Shown here piece by piece: positions 1-7,054 of a stretch of DNA of 64,000 nucleotides; position 1 is the stretch's first letter, and each line of letters opens with the position of its first letter. Source of the DNA: Lactiplantibacillus plantarum (lineage in GTDB: Bacteria > Bacillota > Bacilli > Lactobacillales > Lactobacillaceae); contig NZ_CP039121.1 in the NCBI RefSeq assembly GCF_014131735.1, forward strand, positions 1,488,001 to 1,552,000. Reading direction: 5' to 3'. Position numbers and translations under genes: made by a program. Under the pieces are notes generated by a model. It ran no database searches and was not told the origin of the DNA. It was given only the letters and a program-made list of their open reading frames with translations.

Positions 1-225
1 ACGATTGCGGCTAAGCCGGCGACTGATTTGAATAAACAGTACTTGGCGATCAAGCACCTCCTCTATGATGCTTACTTTAACCATCGTCAGGAGAGCTACC
101 AGCACGCTTGGCACGTTTTCTTGAAGATTGGGCTAGTTGATTTTGGTTTTACTCAGGACGAGATACAAACGGCGTTTACGGCCAAAAATCATGTCAATGA
201 GCAACGACAAGCAAATAACTATTAA
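1..225 (+). CDS. Unrecognised protein, C-terminal part only
   Basis: The reading frame is open from base 1 to a TAA at 223-225, so the window cuts into a gene whose start lies upstream. The visible 74 residues are polar and probably helical, with no signal peptide, membrane segment or motif that I know. A TTG at 28 could serve as a start, but no Shine-Dalgarno sequence precedes it, so I read it as an internal codon. The gene ends right at a terminator hairpin shared with the converging gene downstream. Function unknown. Confidence 0.55.
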   Translation, partial: TIAAKPATDLNKQYLAIKHLLYDAYFNHRQESYQHAWHVFLKIGLVDFGFTQDEIQTAFTAKNHVNEQRQANNY

Positions 226-228
226 AAA

Positions 229-273
229 AATAACCTAATTGCGCGATTTGATCACGTAACTAGGTTATTTTTT
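229..273. terminator. Bidirectional terminator between converging genes
   Basis: Arms AATAACCTA and TAGGTTATT are separated by about 20 nt and flanked by A and T runs on the two sides. The stem can therefore end transcription of the upstream plus-strand gene and of the minus-strand gene at 272-610, whose stop codon touches the T run. Confidence 0.75.
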
Positions 274-610
274 AAGCGGCTGTCATTAATTGCGCGTCAT
301 TATCGGCGTCTTGTGCAACTAAGTCATTAACTTGGTCGATCAATGTTTGTCGTTGATCAAGATCATCGTCGCATTCAAAGAAGGCCCCGAGTTCCTCAGC
401 TAAAGTATCTTTGTCCGCATCCATATACCGAAAGTCATTGCTGGTGATCGTATAGTGCTGGTGATCTGGCATCCGGACGATGACACAACCAGTGGCTGAC
501 TTTCCCTTGGTGGCTTTGTCCGTAAACTCGACCGCGAGTACGTAGGGCCCGTCAGTTGAACGATCTTTGATGGCATGCGCGATATTTCCGGCAATTGCTT
601 CAAGTTTCAA
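272..610 (-). CDS. Conserved-looking hypothetical protein, 112 aa
   Basis: I do not recognise the family. The product is a small, acidic, soluble protein. Its first half alternates in a beta-like pattern (VLAVEFTD, GCVIVRMP, HYTITSNDF) and its C-terminal third is an acidic helix rich in Asp and Glu. The start is TTG at 610-608, chosen because a GAGGTG Shine-Dalgarno lies 8 nt upstream. A TATAAT-like -10 box reads on the minus strand at 636-631, so the 5' leader would be very short. It is probably monocistronic, ending at the shared terminator near 250. No signal peptide or transmembrane segment is seen. Confidence 0.65.
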   Translation of the reverse strand: MKLEAIAGNIAHAIKDRSTDGPYVLAVEFTDKATKGKSATGCVIVRMPDHQHYTITSNDFRYMDADKDTLAEELGAFFECDDDLDQRQTLIDQVNDLVAQDADNDAQLMTAA

Positions 611-667
611 TATGTTTCACCTCAAAACATATTATACGCACTATTAGGATGGGATGCGAGAATTGAT

Positions 668-868
668 TTAGTCCATCAGCTGCTCGGCCAGCCGCTTCTG
701 TTCAGCGTAGAAAGCGTTAAAGGCATGGTGGGCGTTGATGACTAGGTGGTAATGGTGCTGTGCGACTAATAAGTTATGATGAAATTCAAAGGTGTCACGC
801 CCTTGCTGAATAAACGTTAAGTAATCGTTCAGATAAATGTTACTGGTTAAGCCATGGCGTAAAAGCAT
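668..868 (-). CDS. Small hypothetical protein, 66 aa, His-rich
   Basis: An ATG at 868-866 follows a purine-rich GGGGGAA ribosome-binding site. The 66-residue product has no recognised domain; it is rich in His, Tyr and Phe in the middle (HHNLLVAQHHYHLVINAHHAF) and looks soluble and helical. It lies 57 nt upstream of the 112-aa gene in the same orientation, and the two could be co-transcribed, although the 112-aa gene appears to have its own -10 box. Function unknown. The ribosome-binding site and the uninterrupted frame are the only support. Confidence 0.5.
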   Translation of the reverse strand: MLLRHGLTSNIYLNDYLTFIQQGRDTFEFHHNLLVAQHHYHLVINAHHAFNAFYAEQKRLAEQLMD

Positions 869-999
869 TGTTGATTCCCCCAGACAGTATTAGATACGTT
901 GATTGTACTACACCAAGGTTGTGGTGGATTGGACGGTGTCTTGATTGTAAATTGGTTGAATGAACACGAAGTTCAGGTTGGTGCGCAATTTATGGGGAA

Positions 1000-1368
1000 T
1001 TAAATAATGCACTCATAATTAAAATAATGGCTGGTGATATGAGTGATGAATATAGCTAGCAACCAGCTCATCAATTTAAAGAGTAAACTAACCATTTCAA
1101 AGCTGGAAATGGTCAAAAAGTCAAAATTAATGATCAACTCGGCCATTAAGAGTGGGAGCAGGGTCCAATGATTGAGCATGTGCAGATGCTTGCGCTGACT
1201 GGTATGCTTGATGTGTTTAATCGGCAAGTCGGATGCGACAATTAGCGTGACCAAGCTGCTGATAGTTGAGTTGAGATACCATGGCAATTGGAAATAAGAC
1301 TGGTTGATATAATAATTTGTCAGCAGTACAAATAGATGCCAACTGACAAAGTAGGCTTTCTGTTTCAT
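1000..1368 (-). CDS. Small integral membrane protein, 122 aa
   Basis: The start ATG at 1368-1366 is preceded by a good AAAGGAGA site 9 nt away. The protein shows about four hydrophobic stretches (roughly residues 7-22, 33-46, 67-88 and 93-112) separated by short basic loops, so it should be a four-pass membrane protein. I recognise no family. Its closing residues run to position 1000, and no terminator is obvious in the 130 bases between it and the next minus-strand gene. It might be a remnant or a lineage-specific membrane protein. Confidence 0.55.
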   Translation of the reverse strand: MKQKAYFVSWHLFVLLTNYYINQSYFQLPWYLNSTISSLVTLIVASDLPIKHIKHTSQRKHLHMLNHWTLLPLLMAELIINFDFLTISSFEMVSLLFKLMSWLLAIFITHITSHYFNYECII

Positions 1369-1502
1369 CGGTGGGAATCTCCTTTCAGTAACTTATTCAA
1401 TTATTACCTGTTTAATGATGGACATCAAATTATGTCGGGTTATTTACCAGGCGCCTAAACGAATCTGAATAGCGATTGATTGTGCGAATTTTAAATAATA
1501 AA

Positions 1503-1531
1503 TTGACACGCTTCAGCTTCTTATCTATAAT
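1503..1531 (+). promoter_or_regulatory. Promoter of tRNA-Arg
   Basis: TTGACA at 1503-1508 and TATAAT at 1526-1531 are separated by exactly 17 nt, a perfect vegetative promoter. The tRNA begins 13 nt after the -10 box. Confidence 0.85.
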
Positions 1532-1544
1532 TAGTCTTGTTGTT

Positions 1545-1618
1545 GTCACGGTAGCTCAACTGGATAGAGCATCCGCCTTCTAAGCGGAGGGTTGTGAGTT
1601 CAAGTCTCACTCGTGACA
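1545..1618 (+). tRNA. tRNA-Arg (anticodon TCT)
   Basis: The cloverleaf can be drawn by hand. A 7-bp acceptor stem pairs GTCACGG with TCGTGAC and is followed by discriminator A. A D arm lies around GCTC...GAGC. The anticodon stem TCCGC/GCGGA encloses loop CTTCTAA, giving anticodon TCT at 1579-1581, which reads AGA codons. The T arm is GTGAG-TTCAAGT-CTCAC. CCA is not encoded. A consensus promoter precedes it and an intrinsic terminator follows, so it is a single-gene transcription unit. Confidence 0.96.
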
Positions 1619-1638
1619 TATTTGAAATAGGCTTGACA

Positions 1639-1668
1639 CAAAAAATCCCTGTTCACAGGGATTTTTTT
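1639..1668 (+). terminator. Terminator of tRNA-Arg
   Basis: AAAAATCCCTG and CAGGGATTTTTTT form a strong stem with a 4-nt loop and a U tail, 21 nt after the tRNA. Confidence 0.9.
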
Positions 1669-2075
1669 GTTGTCTATAGAAAAATGCAGGTTATTATTAA
1701 CGCGCAGTTATTCTCGCGTAATATCTTTAGGCATTAGTACAGTTATATGTAAACAGAAATTGAAAATGTAATATTTGTAATGAAAAAGCACTAAATTACA
1801 GTAAGCACATTTTGCTGAGATAATTGGTCATTATGGTGAAAGTCAAAAATGAAGTTAGCCTGGTGAACGAGGAAATTGTTTTCATGAATACCAATTAATG
1901 CTTGAAGAACGACACAATATAAACGCTGTAATAGCGGTAACTAAGTCCGGTCATCATTAATTTAATCTTTGCAAGGCGGGGTTGTTAAATGGCGACGGCG
2001 AAGAACCAATATCTCCTAAAATACTTAAGAAAAGATAAAGAAACTAACAAAACTGACTAAAATAGTTTATTTCGC
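1669..2075. other. Gene-poor AT-rich intergenic region
   Basis: About 400 bases with many stop codons in all frames. I see no ribosome-binding site with a sustained frame and no clear repeat. A short stretch near 1868-1950 reads weakly like a worn transposase fragment, but not well enough to call. Confidence 0.5.
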
Positions 2076-2104
2076 TTGAAATGTTACTGTAACAAAACGA
2101 TAAT
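2076..2104 (+). promoter_or_regulatory. Promoter with embedded dyad operator
   Basis: TTGAAA (2076-2081) and GATAAT (2099-2104) are 17 nt apart. The spacer contains the inverted repeat TGTTAC-T-GTAACA at 2082-2094, placed where a bound repressor would block RNA polymerase. A third half-site-like TGTAACA follows about 15 nt downstream of the dyad. The promoter reads into the 41-residue gene at 2133. Confidence 0.6.
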
Positions 2105-2132
2105 AATCATGTAACAAGGAAGGAGAATTCTT

Positions 2133-2258
2133 ATGGGTTCAGTATTTGCAATCGTCGGTATCATCGCCATCGCTGGTGGCATTCAATATTATTCAAACTT
2201 TGTTGCCAAAGAAAATGCAAGCAGTAAGCATTTCACTGCTTCCCGTAATGACCGTTAG
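2133..2258 (+). CDS. 41-aa single-pass small membrane protein
   Basis: An ATG at 2133 follows a very strong AAGGAAGGAG site. The 41-residue product starts MGSVFAIVGIIAIAGG: a hydrophobic, Gly/Ile-rich N-terminal segment long enough to cross the membrane once. A short polar, Lys/Ser-rich tail follows, ending in ASRNDR. It is not a typical cleavable signal peptide because no cleavage site or mature domain follows. The gene has its own promoter, and a terminator lies at 2309-2345. I recognise no family. Function unknown. Confidence 0.6.
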   Translation: MGSVFAIVGIIAIAGGIQYYSNFVAKENASSKHFTASRNDR

Positions 2259-2308
2259 TCAACGGGAGTTCTTATCTTGCACATTGGCATTATACAATCA
2301 ATCAATTA

Positions 2309-2345
2309 AAAAAGAACTGCTCATTCAAGATGAGCAGTTCTTTTT
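2309..2345. terminator. Bidirectional terminator
   Basis: AAAAAAGAACTGCTCAT and ATGAGCAGTTCTTTTTT form a long perfect stem with a short loop. The A run on one side and T run on the other suit the two converging small genes that flank it. Confidence 0.9.
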
Positions 2346-2348
2346 TAA

Positions 2349-2504
2349 TTACTTGATTTTTGGTGTTTTTTCGATGGTGTCAGTCTTGCCGGCAGCCCAA
2401 CGTTGGATAGCAGCAACTTCTTTTTCGCGACGAATGCGCTTTTGCTTCCCAGCAACTGGCCGACGTGATGCCCATGTGTTATATGGTTTTGCAACAACAG
2501 TCAT
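2349..2504 (-). CDS. 51-aa highly basic small protein
   Basis: This gene is read on the minus strand from ATG at 2504-2502, 9 nt after a near-perfect AAAGGAGGGA ribosome-binding site, to TAA at 2351-2349. The product begins MTVVAKPYNTWASRRPVAG, followed by an Arg/Lys cluster (KQKRIRREKE) and a short amphipathic helix with AAIQRW. No Cys, signal peptide or membrane segment is present. High basic charge, small size and strong expression signals would suit a nucleic-acid- or ribosome-binding protein, but that is inference; I recognise no family. A promoter at 2647-2618 and the terminator at 2309-2345 make it a complete transcription unit. Confidence 0.65.
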   Translation of the reverse strand: MTVVAKPYNTWASRRPVAGKQKRIRREKEVAAIQRWAAGKTDTIEKTPKIK

Positions 2505-2617
2505 AAGAGTATGTCCCTCCTTTGATTAGTCCAATAACGACTATATTAAACAAGAATAGTGTACATTGCAACCGAATTAACAGGAAAAGCCAGACTTTTC
2601 CCAAAAATTGCATTATT

Positions 2618-2647
2618 AGTATAACGGTTATTTTGGTCGGTTGTCAA
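2618..2647 (-). promoter_or_regulatory. Promoter of the 51-aa basic protein gene
   Basis: On the minus strand TTGACA (2647-2642) and TATACT (2623-2618) are 18 nt apart. Transcription would start near 2611, leaving a leader of about 105 nt. The leader holds a small hairpin (GGAAAAG...CTTTTCC, about 2583-2601). The rest of the 2505-2907 interval shows no gene. Confidence 0.75.
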
Positions 2648-2864
2648 GATAAAATCCTTTACAGCGTTCCTAAAGATCAATTTAGCTTTGAATTGATGCT
2701 AAGGCATGTAAGGACTAACCAGCTAGTATGATAGTGGCAGATAGGTGAGCCCCATATCAATCATGTGTCAGTCGAATGAATGGGCCAGATAGATCACTGA
2801 GAACCATCTTAGACGTAATCTAACTATTTGTCCGGCTGATTATCATCTGTTAGACGCTCTTAGC

Positions 2865-2883
2865 AATTAATGTTATATTAATT
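2865..2883 (+). promoter_or_regulatory. Palindrome upstream of the TetR-family gene
   Basis: A perfect inverted repeat, AATTAAT-gttat-ATTAATT, ends 24 nt before the start codon at 2908 and overlaps a TATATT -10-like sequence. TetR-family regulators often repress themselves through such palindromes, so this is a candidate operator. It is AT-rich, so chance is possible. Confidence 0.45.
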
Positions 2884-2907
2884 ATGAAATGAAAGTAGGG
2901 AGCAGAT

Positions 2908-3537
2908 ATGAGTCATGAAGTTGATCCGCGTGTCGATAAAACTCGGCGGCGCTTGCGACAAGCATTAATTACACTATTACAGACAGAAACAGTCGATAAC
3001 ATTTCCGTGCAAAAACTGACTAGTACGGCAGCAGTTACCCGCGGAACATTTTATCTCCACTATAAAGACAAGCCAGCATTTGTTGATCAGGCCCTAGATG
3101 ACTTGGTAAGTGAATTGTTTGAAACGGCCATCGTGACGGTTTCAGTGGATGATATTATAACCAATCCGGCTGACCCGTTACAGCGGGTGCATGTTTTTTC
3201 CTTATCAAAGGCACTCGGTTACATCAGTCAGCACGCGGAAGCCTTTGAGACGCTATTGTTAGATCAGCGCCAGTTAGCGGTCAATCAACGGATCAATCAG
3301 CAGATGACGACGTGGATGACGAAATTTCACCGTGATTTTCAGGATCAATTTGCTGATTTGGAAGTACCGGTCAGCATTCAAATCGCGTATTACGTTTCTG
3401 CGACAGTCGGCCTGATTACTGATTGGTTAGCTAATGATATGATCTACACGCCACATTACTTAACCAAGTGTATTAAAAAAATGCACCATTTGATGACGGT
3501 AGGGAGCATTAGTTTCACGGACTTTTTTGTGAAGTGA
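2908..3537 (+). CDS. TetR/AcrR-family transcriptional regulator
   Basis: The 209-residue length is typical of the family. Residues about 10-60 form the N-terminal helix-turn-helix domain: TRRRLRQALITLL, then ISVQKLTSTAAVTRGTFYLHYKDK. The G-T-F-Y-x-H-Y/F-x-x-K pattern is the hallmark of TetR recognition helices. The rest is a helical ligand-binding and dimerisation domain whose ligand cannot be told from sequence. The ATG at 2908 follows AGGGAG. There is no partner gene beside it: upstream is a small minus-strand gene and downstream the rplU leader. The target is probably itself, via the palindrome at 2865, and perhaps distant genes. Confidence 0.85.
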   Translation: MSHEVDPRVDKTRRRLRQALITLLQTETVDNISVQKLTSTAAVTRGTFYLHYKDKPAFVDQALDDLVSELFETAIVTVSVDDIITNPADPLQRVHVFSLSKALGYISQHAEAFETLLLDQRQLAVNQRINQQMTTWMTKFHRDFQDQFADLEVPVSIQIAYYVSATVGLITDWLANDMIYTPHYLTKCIKKMHHLMTVGSISFTDFFVK

Positions 3538-3559
3538 AATCAATCCTTGACTATTATGA

Positions 3560-3690
3560 AAAAATTTGATAATATTTTCCTGTTGTATTTGTGGACTTCT
3601 ACAGCTACAACCGCACGGATTGAGTCTTAAGTTCAGCAATGGCACTTACATTCGGCGAGTCTAAGTGATTTATAATTTAAGGAGGTGCAC
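3560..3690 (+). ncRNA. Candidate L21 ribosomal-protein leader
   Basis: About 130 nt of structured-looking leader precede rplU. The CTTCTACAGCTACAACCGCA stretch, then GGATTGAG, and the region up to AAGGAGGTG, agree with my memory of the Firmicutes L21 leader family, in which excess L21 represses its own operon. No covariance model was run, so the edges are approximate. Confidence 0.5.
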
Positions 3691-3694
3691 AAAC

Positions 3695-4003
3695 GTGTAC
3701 GCAATTATTGTAACTGGTGGTAAACAATATAAAGTTGAAGCAGGCCAAGCAATTTACGTTGAAAAACTTGACGCTGCTGCTGGCGACAAGGTTACTTTTG
3801 ATCAAGTAGTCTTTGTTGGTGGTGACACAACTAAGGTTGGAACGCCGACTGTTGATGGTGCGACGGTTGAAGGTACTGTTGAAAAGCAAGGCCGTGACCG
3901 TAAAGTGGTTACTTTCAAGTACAAGGCCAAGAAGGGCCAACATACTAAGAAGGGTCATCGCCAACCATACACTAAGGTAACGATCGACACAATTAATGCA
4001 TAA
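3695..4003 (+). CDS. rplU: 50S ribosomal protein L21
   Basis: L21 binds 23S rRNA in the large subunit. The 102-residue product beginning [17 protein letters not shown] is a full-length L21, ending with the basic [19 protein letters not shown] segment. The start is GTG at 3695, 7 nt after AAGGAGGTG. An upstream GTG at 3665 is in frame but has no ribosome-binding site and would add residues no L21 has. It heads the conserved rplU-prp-rpmA operon, with a probable autoregulatory leader just upstream. Confidence 0.97.
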   Translation: MYAIIVTGGKQYKVEAGQAIYVEKLDAAAGDKVTFDQVVFVGGDTTKVGTPTVDGATVEGTVEKQGRDRKVVTFKYKAKKGQHTKKGHRQPYTKVTIDTINA

Positions 4004-4024
4004 TTAAGAAAGTAGGCATTCTTT

Positions 4025-4360
4025 ATGATTCAGGCAACCATTTCTCGTAATGCGACCGGTCAAGTGACCGCTTTTAAGTTGACGGGACATGCTGATTCAG
4101 GTGCTTATGGACAAGACATCGTTTGTGCAGCGGTTTCGGTGTTAGCAATTAGTACAATCAATGGGATTGAACAAGTTGCCCGCTTGCAACCCGTAGTACA
4201 AAGTGATGAAACCAATGGTGGGCTATTAATTGCAGATTTCACTAAGCTGGACTTGGCGAACACACAATTACAAACCTTACTTGAAAGTTTCACACTTGGT
4301 TTGAACGATGTGGCCACGAATTACGGAGATTACATCCGAGTTCGTGAACAAACACGATAA
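4025..4360 (+). CDS. prp: Ribosomal-processing cysteine protease Prp
   Basis: This 111-residue protein belongs to the YsxB/Prp family, which removes the N-terminal extension of ribosomal protein L27 in Firmicutes. The catalytic pair is visible as His22 in TGHADSG and Cys34 in DIVCAAVS, the same spacing as in the characterised Staphylococcus enzyme (family knowledge). It lies between rplU and rpmA, so protease and substrate are co-expressed. The gap to rplU is 21 nt. Confidence 0.93.
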   Translation: MIQATISRNATGQVTAFKLTGHADSGAYGQDIVCAAVSVLAISTINGIEQVARLQPVVQSDETNGGLLIADFTKLDLANTQLQTLLESFTLGLNDVATNYGDYIRVREQTR

Positions 4361-4384
4361 CCACATTCGGAGGTGGACTTTACT

Positions 4385-4663
4385 ATGTTAATGAACTTGC
4401 AATTCTTCTCTCACCATAAAGGTGGCGGTTCAACTGCCAACGGTCGGGATTCAGCTGGTCGGCGTTTAGGCGCTAAGCGGGCTGACGGCCAAACTGTTAA
4501 GAATGGTAACATTCTTTATCGTCAACGCGGAACCCATATTTACCCAGGTGTAAACGTTGGCCGTGGTGGCGACGATACATTATTTGCAATGGCTGACGGT
4601 GTCGTTCGTTTTGAACGCAAAGGTCGCGACAAGCGCCAAGTATCTGTTTACCCAGCAAAATAA
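4385..4663 (+). CDS. rpmA: 50S ribosomal protein L27, with Prp-cleaved leader
   Basis: The 92-residue product starts [17 protein letters not shown]. The first nine residues are the Firmicutes-specific extension. By analogy with known L27, Prp cuts between NLQFF and SHHKGG to expose the mature N-terminus that reaches the peptidyl-transferase centre. The ATG at 4385 follows CGGAGGTGG; an in-frame GTG at 4373 overlaps that ribosome-binding site and is rejected. The gene is last in the operon, followed at once by a terminator. Confidence 0.97.
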   Translation: MLMNLQFFSHHKGGGSTANGRDSAGRRLGAKRADGQTVKNGNILYRQRGTHIYPGVNVGRGGDDTLFAMADGVVRFERKGRDKRQVSVYPAK

Positions 4664-4670
4664 TTTTTGA

Positions 4671-4698
4671 AGAGCCTCTGCAGGGAGGCTCTTTTTTT
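4671..4698 (+). terminator. Terminator of rplU-prp-rpmA
   Basis: AGAGCCTC and GAGGCTCT enclose a 6-nt loop and are followed by seven T. Confidence 0.92.
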
Positions 4699-4814
4699 GT
4701 GAAGCAATCTAGGGATACCTGCGACTATTATTGGTTCACGGGCCGCTTAGCCGTAAACGTAATTGATTGACGAATGGCCTTCAATAAATCATTACCTTCA
4801 GTTTTTGGAAAGTT

Positions 4815-4823
4815 TGGTATAAT
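4815..4823 (+). promoter_or_regulatory. Extended -10 promoter of the Xaa-Pro peptidase gene
   Basis: TGGTATAAT is a TGn-extended -10 element. No good -35 is visible. It lies 33 nt upstream of the start at 4857. Confidence 0.65.
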
Positions 4824-4856
4824 GAAGCGTGAGGTAATGATGGGAGTGACGAAATA

Positions 4857-5918
4857 ATGAGTCGAGTTGAACGGTTACAAAATAAGTTTGATCAGTTAAA
4901 AATTGATGCGTTCTTAGTTTCAGATGGAGCTAATCTTCAATATTTAACAGGAATGGCTGATATGGCCGGCGATGGTTATCTGCTAGTACTGGCACAGGAA
5001 GCCTATCTGATTACGGATGCCCGTTATCAGACAGCTTTTGCCGGTCACTATGATGACCAGCACCTAGTCATTACACGTGATTATCTGGGGGCCGTTTGTG
5101 ATATTATTGCCAAAACCGGTACTGGGGTCATGGGCTTCGAGGCCGAGATTCCATATACAGCCTACAGTTACTTAGATGAGAACTTGGTCAGTGATTTGGT
5201 TGCGTTACCAGACGTGGTCGATGAGTTGCGCATCACCAAGAGTGTTGATGAGATTGACCGGCTACGAGCGAGTGCACGTTTGGCGGATGCTGGTTTCGAA
5301 TACGTAACGAGTATCGTGCGACCAGGCATGCGTGAAATCGACGTTAGCAACCTGTTAGACGCGTTTATGCGGACGCACGGTGCAAGTGGGCCGTCGTTCA
5401 CGACAATCGTACTTGGTGGTGCACGAGCGGCTTTGCCGCATGGGACGGTTTCTAAAGCGCTCTTGACGGCCGGGCAACTTGTTACTCTTGATTTTGGTTA
5501 CTTTTTGGACGGGTACACGTCAGATATGACACGGACGTTTGCTTTAGGTACTCCGGATGATAAGTTGGTTACGGCCTACCAGGCGGTGCAGGCCGCTCAA
5601 CAGGCTGTGATCGATCAGGTCCAAGCAGGAGCAGCCACTGCTCAACTGGATGCAGTTGGCCGCGATTTGCTGACAAAAGCGGGCTATGGTGACGCCTTCA
5701 ATCATGGTATGGGTCACGGCATTGGTCTTGCCATTCATGAAGGCCCGTTGATCTCAAAAAACACGACTGGCACCTTAGTTGCAAACAGTGTGATTACTGT
5801 TGAACCCGGGGTATATTTCCCAGATTTAGGCGGAATGCGGATCGAAGATGATGTCTTAGTGACTGCTGAGGGCCATGAACGACTGACGACTGCAACTCGT
5901 GATTTACTGATTTTATAG
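4857..5918 (+). CDS. M24 family Xaa-Pro aminopeptidase/dipeptidase
   Basis: A cytoplasmic metallopeptidase that removes residues next to proline. The 353-residue protein has a creatinase-type N-terminal domain (about 1-125) and a pita-bread catalytic domain. Its five metal ligands are visible: Asp212 (LDFGYF), Asp223 (TSDMTRTF), His287 (GMGHGIG), Glu316 (VEPGVYF) and Glu330 (RIEDD). It precedes efp, the conserved Firmicutes order (yqhT-efp). Because EF-P relieves ribosome stalling at proline runs, the pairing is suggestive, though common order is all that is seen. Aminopeptidase P versus prolidase (PepQ) activity cannot be decided here. Confidence 0.9.
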   Translation: MSRVERLQNKFDQLKIDAFLVSDGANLQYLTGMADMAGDGYLLVLAQEAYLITDARYQTAFAGHYDDQHLVITRDYLGAVCDIIAKTGTGVMGFEAEIPYTAYSYLDENLVSDLVALPDVVDELRITKSVDEIDRLRASARLADAGFEYVTSIVRPGMREIDVSNLLDAFMRTHGASGPSFTTIVLGGARAALPHGTVSKALLTAGQLVTLDFGYFLDGYTSDMTRTFALGTPDDKLVTAYQAVQAAQQAVIDQVQAGAATAQLDAVGRDLLTKAGYGDAFNHGMGHGIGLAIHEGPLISKNTTGTLVANSVITVEPGVYFPDLGGMRIEDDVLVTAEGHERLTTATRDLLIL

Positions 5919-5988
5919 TTAAGACAGTTGCCACAGCGGCTCGGTCTTGTTATAGTTATAAAGATATATTTGAGGAGGATTTTTAAAA

Positions 5989-6546
5989 ATGATTTCAACT
6001 GCAGATTTTAAAAATGGTTTGACGATTGAAGTAGACAACGCAATTTGGCGCATCGTGGAATTCCAGCACGTTAAGCCTGGTAAGGGTGGCGCGTTTGTTC
6101 GTTCAAAGCTTAAGAACTTACGGACAGGAGCCGTTCAAGACAAGACTTTCCGTGCCGGTGCGCGGATGGAACAAGCGCCAATTGAAAAGAGTACGATGCA
6201 ATACCTTTATGCCGATGGTGACAGCTATGTCTTCATGAATACGGAAACTTATGAACAAATTGAAATTCCTGGCGACCACATTCAAGACGAATTGAAGTTC
6301 TTGAAGGAAAACATGGAAGTTCAAGTAACGCTTTATAAGGGTGAAGTGTTGGGAATCGATTTGCCAAACACGGTTACTTTGGAAGTTGCTGAAACTGAAC
6401 CAGGGATTAAGGGTGATACTGCTTCCGGTGGCTCCAAGCCAGCTACGTTGGAAACTGGTGCAATTATTCAGGTACCATTCTTCGTTAAGGCCGGTGACAA
6501 GCTGATTGTTAACACCGTTGACTCCACTTACGTTTCACGGGCTTAA
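5989..6546 (+). CDS. efp: Translation elongation factor P
   Basis: EF-P binds stalled ribosomes between the P and E sites and helps form peptide bonds in polyproline runs. The 185-residue protein has the full three-domain length. The loop that carries the modified lysine reads KPGKGGAFV, with Lys32 at the usual position. In Bacillus this lysine carries 5-aminopentanol; whether it is modified here is not visible. The ATG at 5989 follows GAGGAGG. It sits 70 nt after the M24 peptidase gene and before the asp23-nusB pair. Confidence 0.97.
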
Positions 6547-6595
6547 TTTTTAGAAAAACTAATACCGGCAAACATGGAATTGGAGGAATGTCAAA

Positions 6596-7054
6596 ATGGC
6601 TGACAGTAGCAATATTACGTTACAAAGCAAAGAACCCAGCTTAGGACAAATTCAAATTGCACCAGAAGTGCTTGAAATAATCGTTGGTATCGCGGTAAGT
6701 CAAATTGATGGCGTTAACCGGATGCAAGGGACGATTTCTTCCAGTGTAAATGAGTTGTTCGGTCGCAAGAAGAATCTTGGTAAGGGTGTCAAGTTAACAA
6801 TCGTCGATGATCAGATTAGTGTTGATGTGTTCGCATACTTGGACTATGGTGTTTCGGTACCAAAAGTCGCTTTAGCGATTCAAGATAAGGTCAAGCAACA
6901 AATCTTATTTATGACCGACCTCGCCTTAAGTGAAGTCAATGTCCACATCACTGGTATCGTGACTGAGAAGACTGAAAGTGCCATTGATCCAAACAACTTG
7001 TTTGGTGATGAAGATACCCAGACCGATGAAAATGAAGATGGTGAAGAATCGTGA
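6596..7054 (+). CDS. Asp23/Gls24 family protein (YqhY type)
   Basis: This 152-residue protein carries the Asp23 domain (DUF322) with the typical LGQIQIAPEVLEIIVGIA start and a GVSVPKVALAIQDKVKQQI segment. An acidic C-terminal tail (DEDTQTDENEDGEE) follows. YqhY-type proteins are soluble; in Bacillus the gene is next to accCB and nusB and its loss perturbs fatty-acid synthesis (family knowledge). Here it overlaps nusB by 4 nt. A second Asp23 paralogue is encoded at 31463-31825, which suits the usual two-copy pattern. Confidence 0.9.
   Translation: MADSSNITLQSKEPSLGQIQIAPEVLEIIVGIAVSQIDGVNRMQGTISSSVNELFGRKKNLGKGVKLTIVDDQISVDVFAYLDYGVSVPKVALAIQDKVKQQILFMTDLALSEVNVHITGIVTEKTESAIDPNNLFGDEDTQTDENEDGEES

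Noticed and set aside
1868..1956. Short stretch reading RGNCFHEYQLMLEE, reminiscent of IS3-family transposase ends
   Set aside because: Under 30 residues, no terminal inverted repeats, and the match to the usual RGNC motif is partial; chance cannot be excluded.
1545..2132. tRNA-Arg as an integration site for a mobile element
   Set aside because: No duplicate of the tRNA 3' end, no integrase gene and no phage-like block follows within the window.
2146..2529. 127-codon plus-strand frame
   Set aside because: It starts inside the 41-aa gene, runs through a terminator and lies antisense to the 51-aa gene, which has better signals.
2522..2731. 69-codon plus-strand frame
   Set aside because: Starts in the leader of the minus-strand gene, has no ribosome-binding site and covers its promoter.
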